In this document: positions 32,000 to 40,045 of the stretch, one piece after another
Position numbering within the stretch: the stretch's first letter is position 1
Layout of the letters: each line of letters opens with the position of its first letter
Virus record (IMG/VR): IMGVR_UViG_3300043602_000220
Coordinates: 1 to 42,729 of that record
Reading direction: 5' to 3' (one strand)
Length of the DNA stretch: 42,729 bases
Source of the DNA: a virus
Program-made: the position numbers and the translations under genes
The notes under the pieces: model-generated
The model's database searches: none
What the model was told of the DNA's origin: nothing
What the model saw: only the letters and a program-made list of their open reading frames with translations

Positions 32000-32412
32000 T
32001 TGTACCATACGAGTCCCGTGAAGGTGTTGGGCCGAATACGGTCCCCGCCATTGTCCTGATCGGTTGAGGTGGTCGTGAAATAGATCCCGCCCTGGTTGTC
32101 GTTGGGAACATTCCCACCCAGGCAAAGGCAAATCTGATAGGGGGCAGACGGGGTGAAACTCCGCATCTGGCTCTTGTTCGTGGCGACGAAAATCTGCAAC
32201 TGCGCCATCACCGCGGCCAAGGTCGCCTGGAAATCCTGAGGCCCGCCCGAGGTGAGCTTGCGGACATAAACCGCGTAATCGAGCAGGTTGAGGCCGGTGG
32301 TATCGAGGGGAGGCAGTTCGGTGAGCTGCTGCCCCTGGCTTTCCGCGGTGGTTGCGGGCGTTGCCCGGACCAGTCCGCTGAACGATTCCGGCTCGATGGT
32401 AAACACGCTCAT
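31987..32412 (-). CDS. Structural protein (141 aa) upstream of tail fibre
   Basis: ATG 32412 overlaps the previous stop. The sequence starts MSVFTIEPESFSGLVRATPA, has a helical section (AVMAQLQIFVATNKSQMRSF) and an Asn/Gly-rich strand section (GGNVPNDNQGGIYFTTTSTD). It ends near the fibre start, suggesting co-assembly (baseplate-like or fibre-adaptor). Not recognised as a family. Confidence 0.6.
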   Translation of the reverse strand: MSVFTIEPESFSGLVRATPATTAESQGQQLTELPPLDTTGLNLLDYAVYVRKLTSGGPQDFQATLAAVMAQLQIFVATNKSQMRSFTPSAPYQICLCLGGNVPNDNQGGIYFTTTSTDQDNGGDRIRPNTFTGLVWYKWLI

Positions 32413-32771
32413 TGAATATAGGTGACGAAGACCGCGTCGGTGCCGGATCCACTGGCGGCAATGTCCTTGAGATTGAATTTCGTCCCGAGGCTTGGGGCAT
32501 AGACCACCTTGCCGCCGGGGACGATGACATCGACCAGCTTGGCAGTGCCGCCCACGACCGGGCCGACCGCCGCATTGGCGCCGTTGTTGGTTGGCGCAGC
32601 GTTCTGGGAAACAGTTTTGTAGCCGTAGAACGTGGCTTGAGTCACCCAGAGATCCGTTGCACTGATCGGCGTGGTGGTGCCGGCCGAGAGCGGGATCGGC
32701 CCCAGCGCGGATTGCTGCTTGAAGACCGCGGCCTCGATCCGGTTGGCCATTGCGAATGAATTGATGCCCAT
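32409..32771 (-). CDS. Tail/neck structural protein (120 aa), tandem paralogue
   Basis: The protein starts MGINSFAMANRIEAAVFKQQ and shares start, length and strand pattern (ATFYGYKTVSQNAAPTNNGA; VFVTYIQ end) with the adjacent 119-aa protein. The two are tandem duplicates. A small all-beta fold, perhaps a decoration or ring protein, is plausible. Overlaps the 141-aa gene by 4 nt. Confidence 0.65.
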   Translation of the reverse strand: MGINSFAMANRIEAAVFKQQSALGPIPLSAGTTTPISATDLWVTQATFYGYKTVSQNAAPTNNGANAAVGPVVGGTAKLVDVIVPGGKVVYAPSLGTKFNLKDIAASGSGTDAVFVTYIQ

Positions 32772-32773
32772 GG

Positions 32774-33133
32774 CTATTGAAGGTATTTGATGTACACGCT
32801 ATCCCCACTGGTGCCTAACACGAAGATGTTGGTTGACTCGATGGCGGTTCCCGGGCCGGGCTGGAGGATGAAGCTCCCGCCCGCCGGCAGGGTCTCGACC
32901 AGGGAGGCATTGATGCCGTTGCTCGAGACCATCGCGGCAGCCCCGTTGGGCACCGGGAGTGTGTTGAATCCGATCGAGCGGTAACCGTAAACCTGGATCT
33001 CGGTGACCCGCCGCGGAGTGATCCCGAATTGAATTTGGAGACCTGTCGTCAACGGAAACGGTCCCTCGACCACATACTGTTTCGCGACTGCGGCGGCGAT
33101 GGAATTGACGACTGTGTAAGAGTTGATTCCCAT
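32774..33133 (-). CDS. Tail/neck structural protein (119 aa), tandem paralogue
   Basis: The protein starts MGINSYTVVNSIAAAVAKQY and ends SVYIKYLQ. Aligned by eye with the following 120-aa protein, it shares MGINS, the YGY-S/T core (IQVYGYRSIGFNTLPVPNGA) and the terminal Y-I/L-Q. It has about 2 nt to each neighbour. Two diverged copies suggest a heteromeric ring. Confidence 0.65.
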   Translation of the reverse strand: MGINSYTVVNSIAAAVAKQYVVEGPFPLTTGLQIQFGITPRRVTEIQVYGYRSIGFNTLPVPNGAAAMVSSNGINASLVETLPAGGSFILQPGPGTAIESTNIFVLGTSGDSVYIKYLQ

Positions 33134-33134
33134 A

Positions 33135-34166
33135 TTATCGTGTGGTGACGCTCCACGGCTCGCTCTGCCGCTGTTGCCGCTCGATCTTGTCGAATTCGAG
33201 TTGGAGATATTCCACGGCCTTCATGTGGGAGGCGGCCGCCTTGTCCGATTGCCCATCGGTCTCAAGCCAGTCGGCGTGAGTGGCCCACGAGAGGTAATTG
33301 TAAAAAATATAGGGCAGCTCGATCTTGCGCCACAGAAGCGGGCTTGACCCAGGAGCCTCGCCGGGCGGCGCTCCATTCACGCACACCCAGAAATTTCCCA
33401 CGCCTATCGTGTCGGTGTAGTACACCTGCTCATCGATGAAATAGGTTGCCTCGGCGTCCCAGGGATCGCCCGTGAGCTCGGGGCACCTGAGCCGATACCG
33501 GAACCATGCGCTGCCCGGATCGCCCTCGACCCGGACGGCATCATCGACCAGGGCGAAGGGCAGCCGCCAGCGCCAGTCGGCATCTTCCCGGGAGGAATTA
33601 ACGTTAAAAACCTCCTCCATCGGTTCCTGAAAATCATCGGCGAGCGGGAAGGCCGGATCCCACGGTGGCAGCGGGGCGAACGCCTGGGGGTTGTTGATGT
33701 CGGCGTAAAAGGCTCCGTCGGAGATGCAGTAATAGGTATGCCCATTGGCCGCGCCAATGACTCGGTCGCCCACCTTGAATTGTGCGTTGGGATCGTTGGT
33801 CCGCTGGGCGGGCAAGTCGCCAAGCTGCGCCCAGTTCGCGGGATCATCCTTCGGCTGCACCACAACCGGCACAACCGGCCGGACGCAGCGCCAGCACAGG
33901 TTGCTCACCTCGTCATATACCTCATCACCCGCAGCGTAGGCGCTCGTGTAATCGAAGCGTTTATCGATCCGGCGGCGCTGCTCGATGTTCACGAGCGAGG
34001 GCCAGGGAAAGAGGTGCCAGGCTGCATTGAGCCGGCTCGAGAAGAGGGAGCGGACCATTCGGAAATCGATGATCGAGAGTGAATCCTCACCGGCCCGGTG
34101 GGACCAGGGCTGCCCATGGAGGGCGCATGTCTGTCCGAATACCTGGCTGGCGTGGACCGTTCTCAT
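33135..34166 (-). CDS. Head-tail/tail protein with carbohydrate-binding-like modules (343 aa)
   Basis: Three segments resemble CBM5/12-type modules (Y-x-x-G-D-x-V ... Y-x-C). They are FDYTSAYAAGDEVYDEVSNL with CWRCV, then NAQFKVGDRVIGAANGHTYY with CI, and later YFIDEQVYYTDTIGVGNFWV. The C-terminal helix (MKAVEYLQLEFDKIERQQRQ) may oligomerise. Such modules occur in phage adaptor and tail proteins. The ATG follows the preceding stop by 1 nt; an internal Met at about residue 37 is a possible alternative start. Confidence 0.6.
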   Translation of the reverse strand: MRTVHASQVFGQTCALHGQPWSHRAGEDSLSIIDFRMVRSLFSSRLNAAWHLFPWPSLVNIEQRRRIDKRFDYTSAYAAGDEVYDEVSNLCWRCVRPVVPVVVQPKDDPANWAQLGDLPAQRTNDPNAQFKVGDRVIGAANGHTYYCISDGAFYADINNPQAFAPLPPWDPAFPLADDFQEPMEEVFNVNSSREDADWRWRLPFALVDDAVRVEGDPGSAWFRYRLRCPELTGDPWDAEATYFIDEQVYYTDTIGVGNFWVCVNGAPPGEAPGSSPLLWRKIELPYIFYNYLSWATHADWLETDGQSDKAAASHMKAVEYLQLEFDKIERQQRQSEPWSVTTR

Positions 34167-34167
34167 T

Positions 34168-34485
34168 TCAGCCTTTCCATGGCTGCACCTCGGGGTTGTC
34201 CTTCACGAAACGTTTCCAGTTGTTCTTGTCCTTGAAGAAGTCCGGATCGGTCTGGAGCCAGCGGAAATAAGTACGGGCATCAATGATCCCGGTAAGGGTG
34301 AGTTCACCCATCTGACGACGCGCAACGTTCCGATACGGCGCAGCAGCAGCAACCATGCGGCGCTTTGTGTCCGCCCGCTCACGGGTGAGCCGTTTCTTGA
34401 GCCATGTGCCAAATCGAAGTTCATTCTCGACTGTTCGCCGTGCCGTCCCTGTGAGACCGCCGAACTTGGGCACCAGGATTTCCAA
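34168..34485 (-). CDS. Hypothetical basic helical protein (105 aa), TTG start
   Basis: This protein is basic and helical (VENELRFGTWLKKRLTRERA, then AAAAPYRNVARRQMGELTLT), with a charged end (FFKDKNNWKRFVKDNPEVQP). The TTG at 34485 is the first in-frame start after a stop. No Shine-Dalgarno sequence is seen, so the start is uncertain. It may be a head-tail connector or DNA-contacting head protein. A 101-nt gap before it (34486-34586) contains nothing I can recognise. Confidence 0.55.
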   Translation of the reverse strand: MEILVPKFGGLTGTARRTVENELRFGTWLKKRLTRERADTKRRMVAAAAPYRNVARRQMGELTLTGIIDARTYFRWLQTDPDFFKDKNNWKRFVKDNPEVQPWKG

Positions 34486-34586
34486 GGGAGAGCGAGTTGA
34501 GTTGGGTTTCGGAGGGGACCGGGAACCTACAACCCGATCCCCTCCGTCCCGCGGTGTGTCATGAGCGCGGGATTTGGCTGTAAAAC

Positions 34587-35057
34587 CTAACCCTGGACTT
34601 TCGCCAGATCAGCGGCCCGCGTGACGTTGACGTAAACGTAGACTTCACCCGCGGTTGCCAGGCTCAGGTTGCCCGTGGAGCCGAGGGTGACCGTGACGAA
34701 TTTGGCGGCGCCGTCCGATTCGAACGGTCCACCCGCAGTGGCCGCGACATCAATGGAAGGCCGGGAGCGACCCGCAGCCAGCGCACCGCTGGCCACCAAT
34801 TGCGCCGGGACGCCCGTGACGCCCACCGAGATGGTGGGCGCGCTCAATCCTGCACCCGCTGGCGTCGTCTTTGTGTAGACTAGCGCGAGTGGAAAATTAA
34901 CAACGTCACCCGCCGCGAGGGGGATGGCATTGATCAGTGAAGTGGTTGCGGCAACGTTGAAATCGTTCTCCGCGGCCACCGAGGAATAAGCGAGGCGAAT
35001 GAGATGAGTGAAGCCTGTCTGGGCTCGCTCGCTTTCGGTCAGTGTGGAAACTCGCAT
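34587..35057 (-). CDS. Head decoration/structural protein (156 aa)
   Basis: The protein is rich in Ala, Thr and Val, with strand patterns (FNVAATTSLINAIPLAAGDV; TISVGVTGVPAQLVASGAL; EVYVYVNVTRAADLAKVQG). It follows major capsid by 37 nt. That position and composition fit a head-decoration or neck protein. Its leader is a heptanucleotide array 6 nt before the ATG. Confidence 0.6.
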   Translation of the reverse strand: MRVSTLTESERAQTGFTHLIRLAYSSVAAENDFNVAATTSLINAIPLAAGDVVNFPLALVYTKTTPAGAGLSAPTISVGVTGVPAQLVASGALAAGRSRPSIDVAATAGGPFESDGAAKFVTVTLGSTGNLSLATAGEVYVYVNVTRAADLAKVQG

Positions 35058-35063
35058 AAATAG

Positions 35064-35091
35064 TTGAGAGCTGAGAGTTGAGGGGTGAGAG
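35064..35091. repeat. Heptanucleotide array 5 (TTGAGAG type)
   Basis: There are four heptads on the plus strand: TTGAGAG, CTGAGAG, TTGAGGG, GTGAGAG. They fill most of the gap between the capsid stop and the ATG of the 156-aa gene. Confidence 0.85.
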
Positions 35092-35094
35092 GGC

Positions 35095-36078
35095 CTATGT
35101 GATCTTCCCGAGCCCGCGTGGGTTCAATACCCGCAATTGGAGGACGCCCTTCGTGTAACCACGAGGACCTCCGCCCTGGTCCGTCAACTCCATCGAGTGA
35201 AGCTTGTCCAGGTAGGCCAGTTCACAGAGTTCCGTATTCAACAGAAGCCCCGCATTCTGGCTGACCGTGCCGGGTGTTGGATTCAGGAAGACATCAGGGA
35301 CAAAATTGACATCCCCGAAGGTGCTCTCGAATCGTTTGACGTGGAGCGTGATCGTGTGGGTCGAGGCATCCTCGTTCACCGTGTAACGGTTCCGGGTGGA
35401 ATCCGCCGCGCCTGATAGCCGGGTGAAGTTGTCCACCTGCGCAATCAAGTTGGTTCCGAAGGCGCCGAGATAGGTCTTGGGTCCGCCTTGCACCTCGAAG
35501 AGTGCCTGGAGGATCGCGTTGAGCTGTTGCTCGGTCGTGGACGAGCCGTTCGTACCGATGGCACCGGCAGGGGTGCGAACCTCGGCCGGAACATCCGCCG
35601 GACCGGTAGCGCTGATCCAGTTGAACAGACCGCGCGTGAGGTACGGGACATCCGCTGCGCCAACCTGGCGATCCTGGCCGGAACAGAGGGTCAATTCGAC
35701 ATCGCGTTTCAGTTCGCGGGCGCTCTTGTATTTGGCATACGAGAACTCGTCATCCACCGCGGCGACCTCCACCAATTCCTGAAGATCCGTCACGGCATAT
35801 TCATCCCGGAAAATCTGGACGTAATTGCCGATCCGTTTGCGGTTGACCGCCTTGTTGTTGAACAATTGGACATCCTGGCCTTCGGGCACTCCGCCAATCC
35901 GGGCGGGTCTGAGGTTGTCCACGAGCCACTCGCTGAACACCGCATTGGGAGCGGCGCCCTTGCGCAAAGTGGAGGTGACCGGGTAGGTCTCCGGTTCGAC
36001 GATCGTGAGGATATCCATGAGATCCTCCCGATTGCCGCCGGGCCAACTCGGATTCTGATAAGTGTTTGCTGCAGGCAT
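35095..36078 (-). CDS. Major capsid protein (DUF5309-like), 327 aa
   Basis: The start MPAANTYQNPSWPGGNREDL is followed by ILTIVEPETYPVTSTLRKGA, and later VNRKRIGNYVQIFRDEYAVT and a helical spine (KSARELKRDVELTLCSG). Near the end FESTFGDVNFVPDVFLNPTP and YLDKLHSMELTDQGG match the HK97-fold capsid family described as DUF5309. Position directly after scaffold fits. The leader is CTAACCC-type heptads, with no Shine-Dalgarno sequence despite the expected high expression. Confidence 0.85.
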   Translation of the reverse strand: MPAANTYQNPSWPGGNREDLMDILTIVEPETYPVTSTLRKGAAPNAVFSEWLVDNLRPARIGGVPEGQDVQLFNNKAVNRKRIGNYVQIFRDEYAVTDLQELVEVAAVDDEFSYAKYKSARELKRDVELTLCSGQDRQVGAADVPYLTRGLFNWISATGPADVPAEVRTPAGAIGTNGSSTTEQQLNAILQALFEVQGGPKTYLGAFGTNLIAQVDNFTRLSGAADSTRNRYTVNEDASTHTITLHVKRFESTFGDVNFVPDVFLNPTPGTVSQNAGLLLNTELCELAYLDKLHSMELTDQGGGPRGYTKGVLQLRVLNPRGLGKIT

Positions 36079-36091
36079 TTGGTTGAAAGTG

Positions 36092-36154
36092 ACTAGGGGT
36101 TAGGGATTAGGGGTTAGTCTTACCACTTACCACTTATCCCTTGTTCCTTATCAC
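36092..36154. repeat. Heptanucleotide array 6, two families back to back
   Basis: Nine consecutive heptads on the plus strand: ACTAGGG, GTTAGGG, ATTAGGG, GTTAGTC, then TTACCAC, TTACCAC, TTATCCC, TTGTTCC, TTATCAC. The last covers the scaffold stop codon. The array spans nearly the whole scaffold-capsid gap. Confidence 0.9.
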
Positions 36155-37347
36155 TGGCTTTGTCTTTTCTGTCGTTTCAGTACATCCAGCCTGGCAAAAG
36201 TCCTTTGATTCGGATTGGCCTCGTACTCTTTCTGGGCAGCAGCAATGTCAGTGTCGAATTTCCCTCGCGGTCCAACTCGGGCCGGGGCGCTTGCGGGCGC
36301 TCCCAACACCTTCGGCGGCGGGGTCTTGGGCTTCGGTAGTGCCGGGGACTTCGCGGCCGATGCCGCCAGGAGCCTGGCTTCCCTCGCCTCGAGACCTTCC
36401 ACGAAGATCGCGGTGGCTCTTGCCCAGTCCGGGTTCAAGCGGATCGCCGGAAACCCGGCCAATGCCTGCTTGAACTTGGTGAACTGCGGGGAACGCTGAT
36501 CCGCGAGCCAGGGAAACTCCTTGATCGCCGATGCGGTTTGGGCCTGTTCGGTCCGCAAATACTCGCGCCGGGCGGGCAGGTGTTCCTCGAGGTCATCCTC
36601 GGCAGCCCGTTTCATGGTGCGGACCTGTTCCCCGCTGAACTCGCGGGTCTGGTATCCGCCCTTTCCATCGGGCACCTGGAGGGTTCCCCCTTCGGGGTTG
36701 TCCTCGCACCATCGCCGGAAGAAGCGCGCTTGCTTGTGCGCCTGCTCGAGCTGGGCCTCGTTGAGGATGTGACCGGCCGGATCCGCTTGATTCACCACCA
36801 CGGGCAACGGCGTCTCGGGAAGTGGTGCCGATTTGTACCGGTCCACCTCGCCCCGGAGCTGTTGCCGTTCGGCTTCGGCTTCCTGCAGCTTGCGCTCCAG
36901 GTCGCCTTTCTGGCGGGTGAACCGCGCAATCCGTTTCTGCAACCATTCGGGCGCATCCTCTGGGAGCGCCAGGTCATCCTGGGCCGCCTCTTCGCCATCG
37001 CCGCTGCTCGGTTCCTCCTGGGATTCCGTTGCGGGCTCTGGCGCGGGTGCGGCTGTGTCAGGCGCCTGGGTTGCCTCGGCCTGGTCGCCTTCGCTATCTG
37101 CTGCTGCCTGAGAAAGAACTACTGGCTTATCCGGGCTGGCCTCGGGTGCACCCGGCTGGTTTTGGGCGCTGGCCTTTGGCTGGCCTTTGGCAGACTTCGG
37201 CCCCGTCGATTCGCGCTGGCGCAATTTGCGGCGCGCGTACTCGAGGACCGAAGAGTTGCCTTCTGTTGGTTCGGCCGGCGCTTGCGGAACCGCAGCGGGA
37301 GCTGCAGGAGGTGGGGCACCGTCACCCACCAGAATTGGATCTGGCAT
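36151..37347 (-). CDS. Scaffold protein (398 aa)
   Basis: This is an acidic, Pro/Ala/Gln-rich N-terminal half (PAPEPATESQEEPSSGDGEE), then a coiled coil (RIARFTRQKGDLERKLQEAE), then a helical C-terminus with a basic capsid-binding-like end (DVLKRQKRQSQ). It lies between portal-side genes and capsid. The ATG at 37347 (MPDPILVGDG) is chosen over the upstream start, which would intrude into the intergenic repeats. It directs procapsid assembly and leaves before packaging. Confidence 0.8.
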   Translation of the reverse strand: MPDPILVGDGAPPPAAPAAVPQAPAEPTEGNSSVLEYARRKLRQRESTGPKSAKGQPKASAQNQPGAPEASPDKPVVLSQAAADSEGDQAEATQAPDTAAPAPEPATESQEEPSSGDGEEAAQDDLALPEDAPEWLQKRIARFTRQKGDLERKLQEAEAERQQLRGEVDRYKSAPLPETPLPVVVNQADPAGHILNEAQLEQAHKQARFFRRWCEDNPEGGTLQVPDGKGGYQTREFSGEQVRTMKRAAEDDLEEHLPARREYLRTEQAQTASAIKEFPWLADQRSPQFTKFKQALAGFPAIRLNPDWARATAIFVEGLEAREARLLAASAAKSPALPKPKTPPPKVLGAPASAPARVGPRGKFDTDIAAAQKEYEANPNQRTFARLDVLKRQKRQSQ

Positions 37348-37551
37348 TTGCGAGCCGTCCTGATTCCGGTGGGTGCTTAATCCGCCGCGGCTCGAGGACG
37401 TGAGGCCGGTGTCAACGCACAGGCTCGCACGGGATCCGCGTGGCAAAGCGAACGCAATCTGGTACCCAAACCTGCAGTTCGGGGCGGTTTGAGGCAGATT
37501 GGGGCCGATTTTGTTGAGTTAATTTGTGGACAGGTGTAGGTTTGAGGCAAC
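37348..37551. promoter_or_regulatory. Divergent intergenic region with an 11-bp direct repeat
   Basis: This is a 204-nt gap between scaffold (leftward) and the Uma2 gene (rightward). GGTTTGAGGCA occurs at 37486-37496 and again at 37539-37549, immediately before the GTG at 37552; a reversed partial copy CCAAACCTGC lies at 37467-37476. Possible operator or remnant of the insertion that brought the Uma2 gene. No clear promoter is seen. Confidence 0.45.
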
Positions 37552-38121
37552 GTGAGTACCGTAGAACTGCTCGAAATTCCCGAGGTGCGCGATCATGTCT
37601 CGCGCATGTCGGTGGAGGAATATCACCTGCTGCCCGAACGTAATGAGCGCGGACGACGAACCGAACTCGTCCGTGGAATCGTCATTGAAAAGATGTCAAA
37701 ATCACCGAGACACAGTTGGCTGACTCAGTTCATTTACCAACTCATCGCAAAAGTTGTTGGTGATCAGTACGTGGTCTGGATGGATCAACCCCTTACTTTC
37801 ATCGACTCCGAACCGGAGCCTGACATCGCGGTGGTAGAAGGAACCATTAATGACCGGCTGCGCGGCCACCCAGACACCGCGCTCCTGGTCATCGAGATCG
37901 CGGTCACGAGCCTCGCCTTGGATCGGGTGAAAGCCGATATTTATGCGGAGGCCAACATCCAGGAATACTGGATTGTCGATGTCTCAAAGAAGCAGATCGA
38001 GGTCTACACCAAGCCAGAGGATGGCGCATATACGGTGAAAGAAATCTACGAGATGGAGGCAGTCATCCACTGCCAGTCTGTCCCGGCAATCGAGCTTCGG
38101 GTAGGCGCGCTGTTTCCGTGA
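37552..38121 (+). CDS. Uma2-family (DUF820) PD-(D/E)xK nuclease, cargo gene
   Basis: The 189-aa protein shows the family features: an N-terminal ELVRGIVIEKMSKSPRHSWL, a catalytic EPEPDIAVVEG, then LLVIEIAVTSLALDRVKADI and YAEANIQEYWIVDV. The acidic and Lys residues of the nuclease core look intact. Uma2 proteins are frequent, often multicopy, in cyanobacterial and other environmental genomes. Their biological role is poorly defined. It is the only plus-strand gene in the late region, with a GTG start, its own hairpin terminator and no overlap with neighbours. That makes it a clear independent cargo ('moron') gene. It could serve in superinfection defence or nuclease competition. Confidence 0.85.
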   Translation: MSTVELLEIPEVRDHVSRMSVEEYHLLPERNERGRRTELVRGIVIEKMSKSPRHSWLTQFIYQLIAKVVGDQYVVWMDQPLTFIDSEPEPDIAVVEGTINDRLRGHPDTALLVIEIAVTSLALDRVKADIYAEANIQEYWIVDVSKKQIEVYTKPEDGAYTVKEIYEMEAVIHCQSVPAIELRVGALFP

Positions 38122-38167
38122 GGCTTAATTGAATGCCGCGGTAGCCCGCCGACATTCGATTAAGCCT
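38121..38167. terminator. Bidirectional hairpin terminator between convergent genes
   Basis: AGGCTTAATTGAATGCC pairs with GACATTCGATTAAGCCT (one G-U type and one mismatch across 17 pairs), with a 13-nt loop. It spans the end of the plus-strand Uma2 gene and the stop of the minus-strand 94-aa gene. This is as expected for a shared terminator, although a U-run is short in both directions. Confidence 0.65.
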
Positions 38168-38444
38168 CCCTCTGCCGCTCCGCTTCCTCGCAAATCGCGA
38201 AAAGACGGTTCTCAATCGCCAAAAGCGCGTCCACGCCGCCCAGGTAATGGGCCATGATCGTGCCGGCGCCGGGGGCCGCCGCGACGCTCGGGGAAGCGCC
38301 GCCCAGGATCAACTGTTCGCGTTGATCATACAGTAAGCGGAGTACCGCCCCAAAACGCGGATCCCGCATCATCTCCCGAAGCGTTGGCTCCAATCGCTCC
38401 AGAGACATGTCCTGGGCGACACTTTCGAGTTCCTTGAATTTCAT
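38160..38444 (-). CDS. Hypothetical small helical protein (94 aa)
   Basis: This is a helical, charged protein (MKFKELESVAQDMSLERLEP; MRDPRFGAVLRLLYDQREQL) with a flexible Gly/Ala/Pro middle and a helical end. It overlaps the upstream 158-aa gene by 4 nt. Its place between portal and scaffold suggests a head-assembly accessory. Not recognised. Confidence 0.6.
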   Translation of the reverse strand: MKFKELESVAQDMSLERLEPTLREMMRDPRFGAVLRLLYDQREQLILGGASPSVAAAPGAGTIMAHYLGGVDALLAIENRLFAICEEAERQREA

Positions 38445-38917
38445 CCTTCAGCCAATTTCCTGGGTTGTTCCTGTTTCTTTCCGTTCAGAATCTTGAGGAC
38501 CGTCGATTGACGCATCATTAAAGCGGCACGGGTGGCCATCTGTTCGAGTTGCTTCTCGTGCCGCTTCCGATTCTCAGGATCCAACGTGTCCAAGGGGGTG
38601 TTGGTCCCAAGAATGACGCCACGTTTCAGAGCGCGGATCGCCTTGGTCTGGAATTTCTGCATTTGCTCCCAATTCTCGGCGGCCGGCCTGAAATAGAATT
38701 CCTCGCCGCGCCGATGGAGGCAGGTCAGATACATGCCCTGTTGCTCAAAGTGTTCCCGCATTCCGTGGATTGCGAAGGCGAACTCCTTTGTGTTCCTGGC
38801 CACGTCGAGTTCTTTCTCCAGCCAGTCCACTTTGAGGACCGTGTTATAGTCCACGCCCTGCTCTTCCAGTATCACAATGACGTTCTTCCACAACGGATGC
38901 TTTCTTGTTTCGCTCAT
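38441..38917 (-). CDS. Hypothetical phage protein (158 aa), downstream of array
   Basis: ATG 38917 (MSETRKHPLWKNVI) is chosen. The earlier ATG at 38968 lies inside the first hairpin of the array, and its 17 extra residues are repeat-encoded. The protein is mixed alpha/beta (EQGVDYNTVLKVDWLEKELD; FAIHGMREHFEQQGMYLTCL) with a helical C-terminal part (KRHEKQLEQMATRAALMMRQ). I do not recognise the family. If transcription from portal continues, the array RNA is its 5' leader. Confidence 0.65.
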   Translation of the reverse strand: MSETRKHPLWKNVIVILEEQGVDYNTVLKVDWLEKELDVARNTKEFAFAIHGMREHFEQQGMYLTCLHRRGEEFYFRPAAENWEQMQKFQTKAIRALKRGVILGTNTPLDTLDPENRKRHEKQLEQMATRAALMMRQSTVLKILNGKKQEQPRKLAEG

Positions 38918-39290
38918 AACTTTAGGTGGTTTGTTCCGTAAACTTTGGTCCCGCACCCGCGGGACCATGTGTTAGCTGTGCCCCGCTCTGCCATGCCAGG
39001 CAGTGCTCTGCCCAGCCAAGCACTGCATAGCAGTGCAATGCCGGGCTTCGGTTTCCCCGGCCTCGCGTCGAACCTGCACCGCCGAGCCTTGCATAGCCTC
39101 GCCACCACGCATCGCCCCGTCACGGATTGCTCCGGAAATTCCATGAAAGCTTCGGTCCCTCTTTCGAGGGACCGTGGGTTTGCTCCGCCCGGCCTGGACC
39201 AGCAGAGTACTGACCAGACATGCCGCGCTGCGCCTAGCTGCGCTGCGTAACGCATAGCTTGGCTGGGAAATCATTTCTGAATCTCTCATG

Positions 39291-39543
39291 AAAGCTATGC
39301 TCCCGCTCTCGCAGGAGCATGTGTTAGCTGCGCCCGGCTATGCCCAACTTTGCCTCGCCACGCTCTGCGCGGCCACGCCCTGCAACGCCGAGATTTCAAA
39401 AGCTTTGGTCCCGCACCTGCGGGACCATGTGTTAGCCTCGCATCGTTCAGCTTTGCCTGGCCGGGCACTGCCAAGCAAAGCTCAGCCAGGCCTCGACGCG
39501 CATCTCTTGGCCAAGCCGAGACACGAAATTCCATAAAAGCTTC
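39291..39543. repeat. Array duplication, copy A (modules 3-4)
   Basis: Nearly identical to 39791-40045. The hairpin at 39299 recurs at 39799, exactly 500 bp later; the next pair is offset by 502 bp owing to two extra bases before the second hairpin. The copies differ mainly at single positions within pentamers, including both variable and GC-core positions. Confidence 0.9.
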
Positions 39544-39790
39544 TGTCCCGCTTTCGCGGGACAGTGACTATGCCGCGACCCGCCTGGCCATGCCGTGGTT
39601 CGCCATGTTCCGCCGCGCCGAACCACGCATTGCACTGCCGAGCCCTGTAGTGCCCGGCTGAGCCAAATTCTTGAAAGCTTTGCTCCCGCTCTCGCGGGAG
39701 CATGTGTTAGCCGTGCATTGCCCCGCTCAGCCCTGCTATGCCGTGCCGGGCCTCGCAGTGCCACGACAAGCTGCGCCTCGGACATTTCAT

Positions 39791-40045
39791 AAAGCTTTGC
39801 TCCCGCTCTCGCAGGAGCATGTGTTAGCTGCGCCCGGCCATGCCCAACTTTGCCTCGCCACGCTCTGCGCGGCCACGCCCTGCAACGCCGAGATTTCAAA
39901 ATAGCTTTGGTCCCGCACCTGCGGGACCATGTGTTAGCCTCGCATCGTTCAGCTTTGCCTGGCCGGGCACAGCCAGGCCTCGCTCAGCCAGGCCTCGACC
40001 CGCATCTCTTAGCCAGGCCCAGACACGAAATTCCATAAAAGCTTC
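39791..40045. repeat. Array duplication, copy B (modules 7-8)
   Basis: Second copy of the two-module block 39291-39543. The first ~180 bp is almost unchanged and the end of module 8 is more diverged, so modules spread by block duplication followed by point change. Confidence 0.9.

Noticed and set aside
31987-32575. N-terminal extension of the tail-fibre frame beyond 32008
   Set aside because: It overlaps the 141-aa gene in another frame and reads as low-complexity shadow sequence; starts at 31999 or 32008 precede the signal-like segment.
38441-38968. ATG at 38968 as start of the gene after the array
   Set aside because: It lies within the first hairpin and adds repeat-encoded residues; ATG 38917 begins the structured part.
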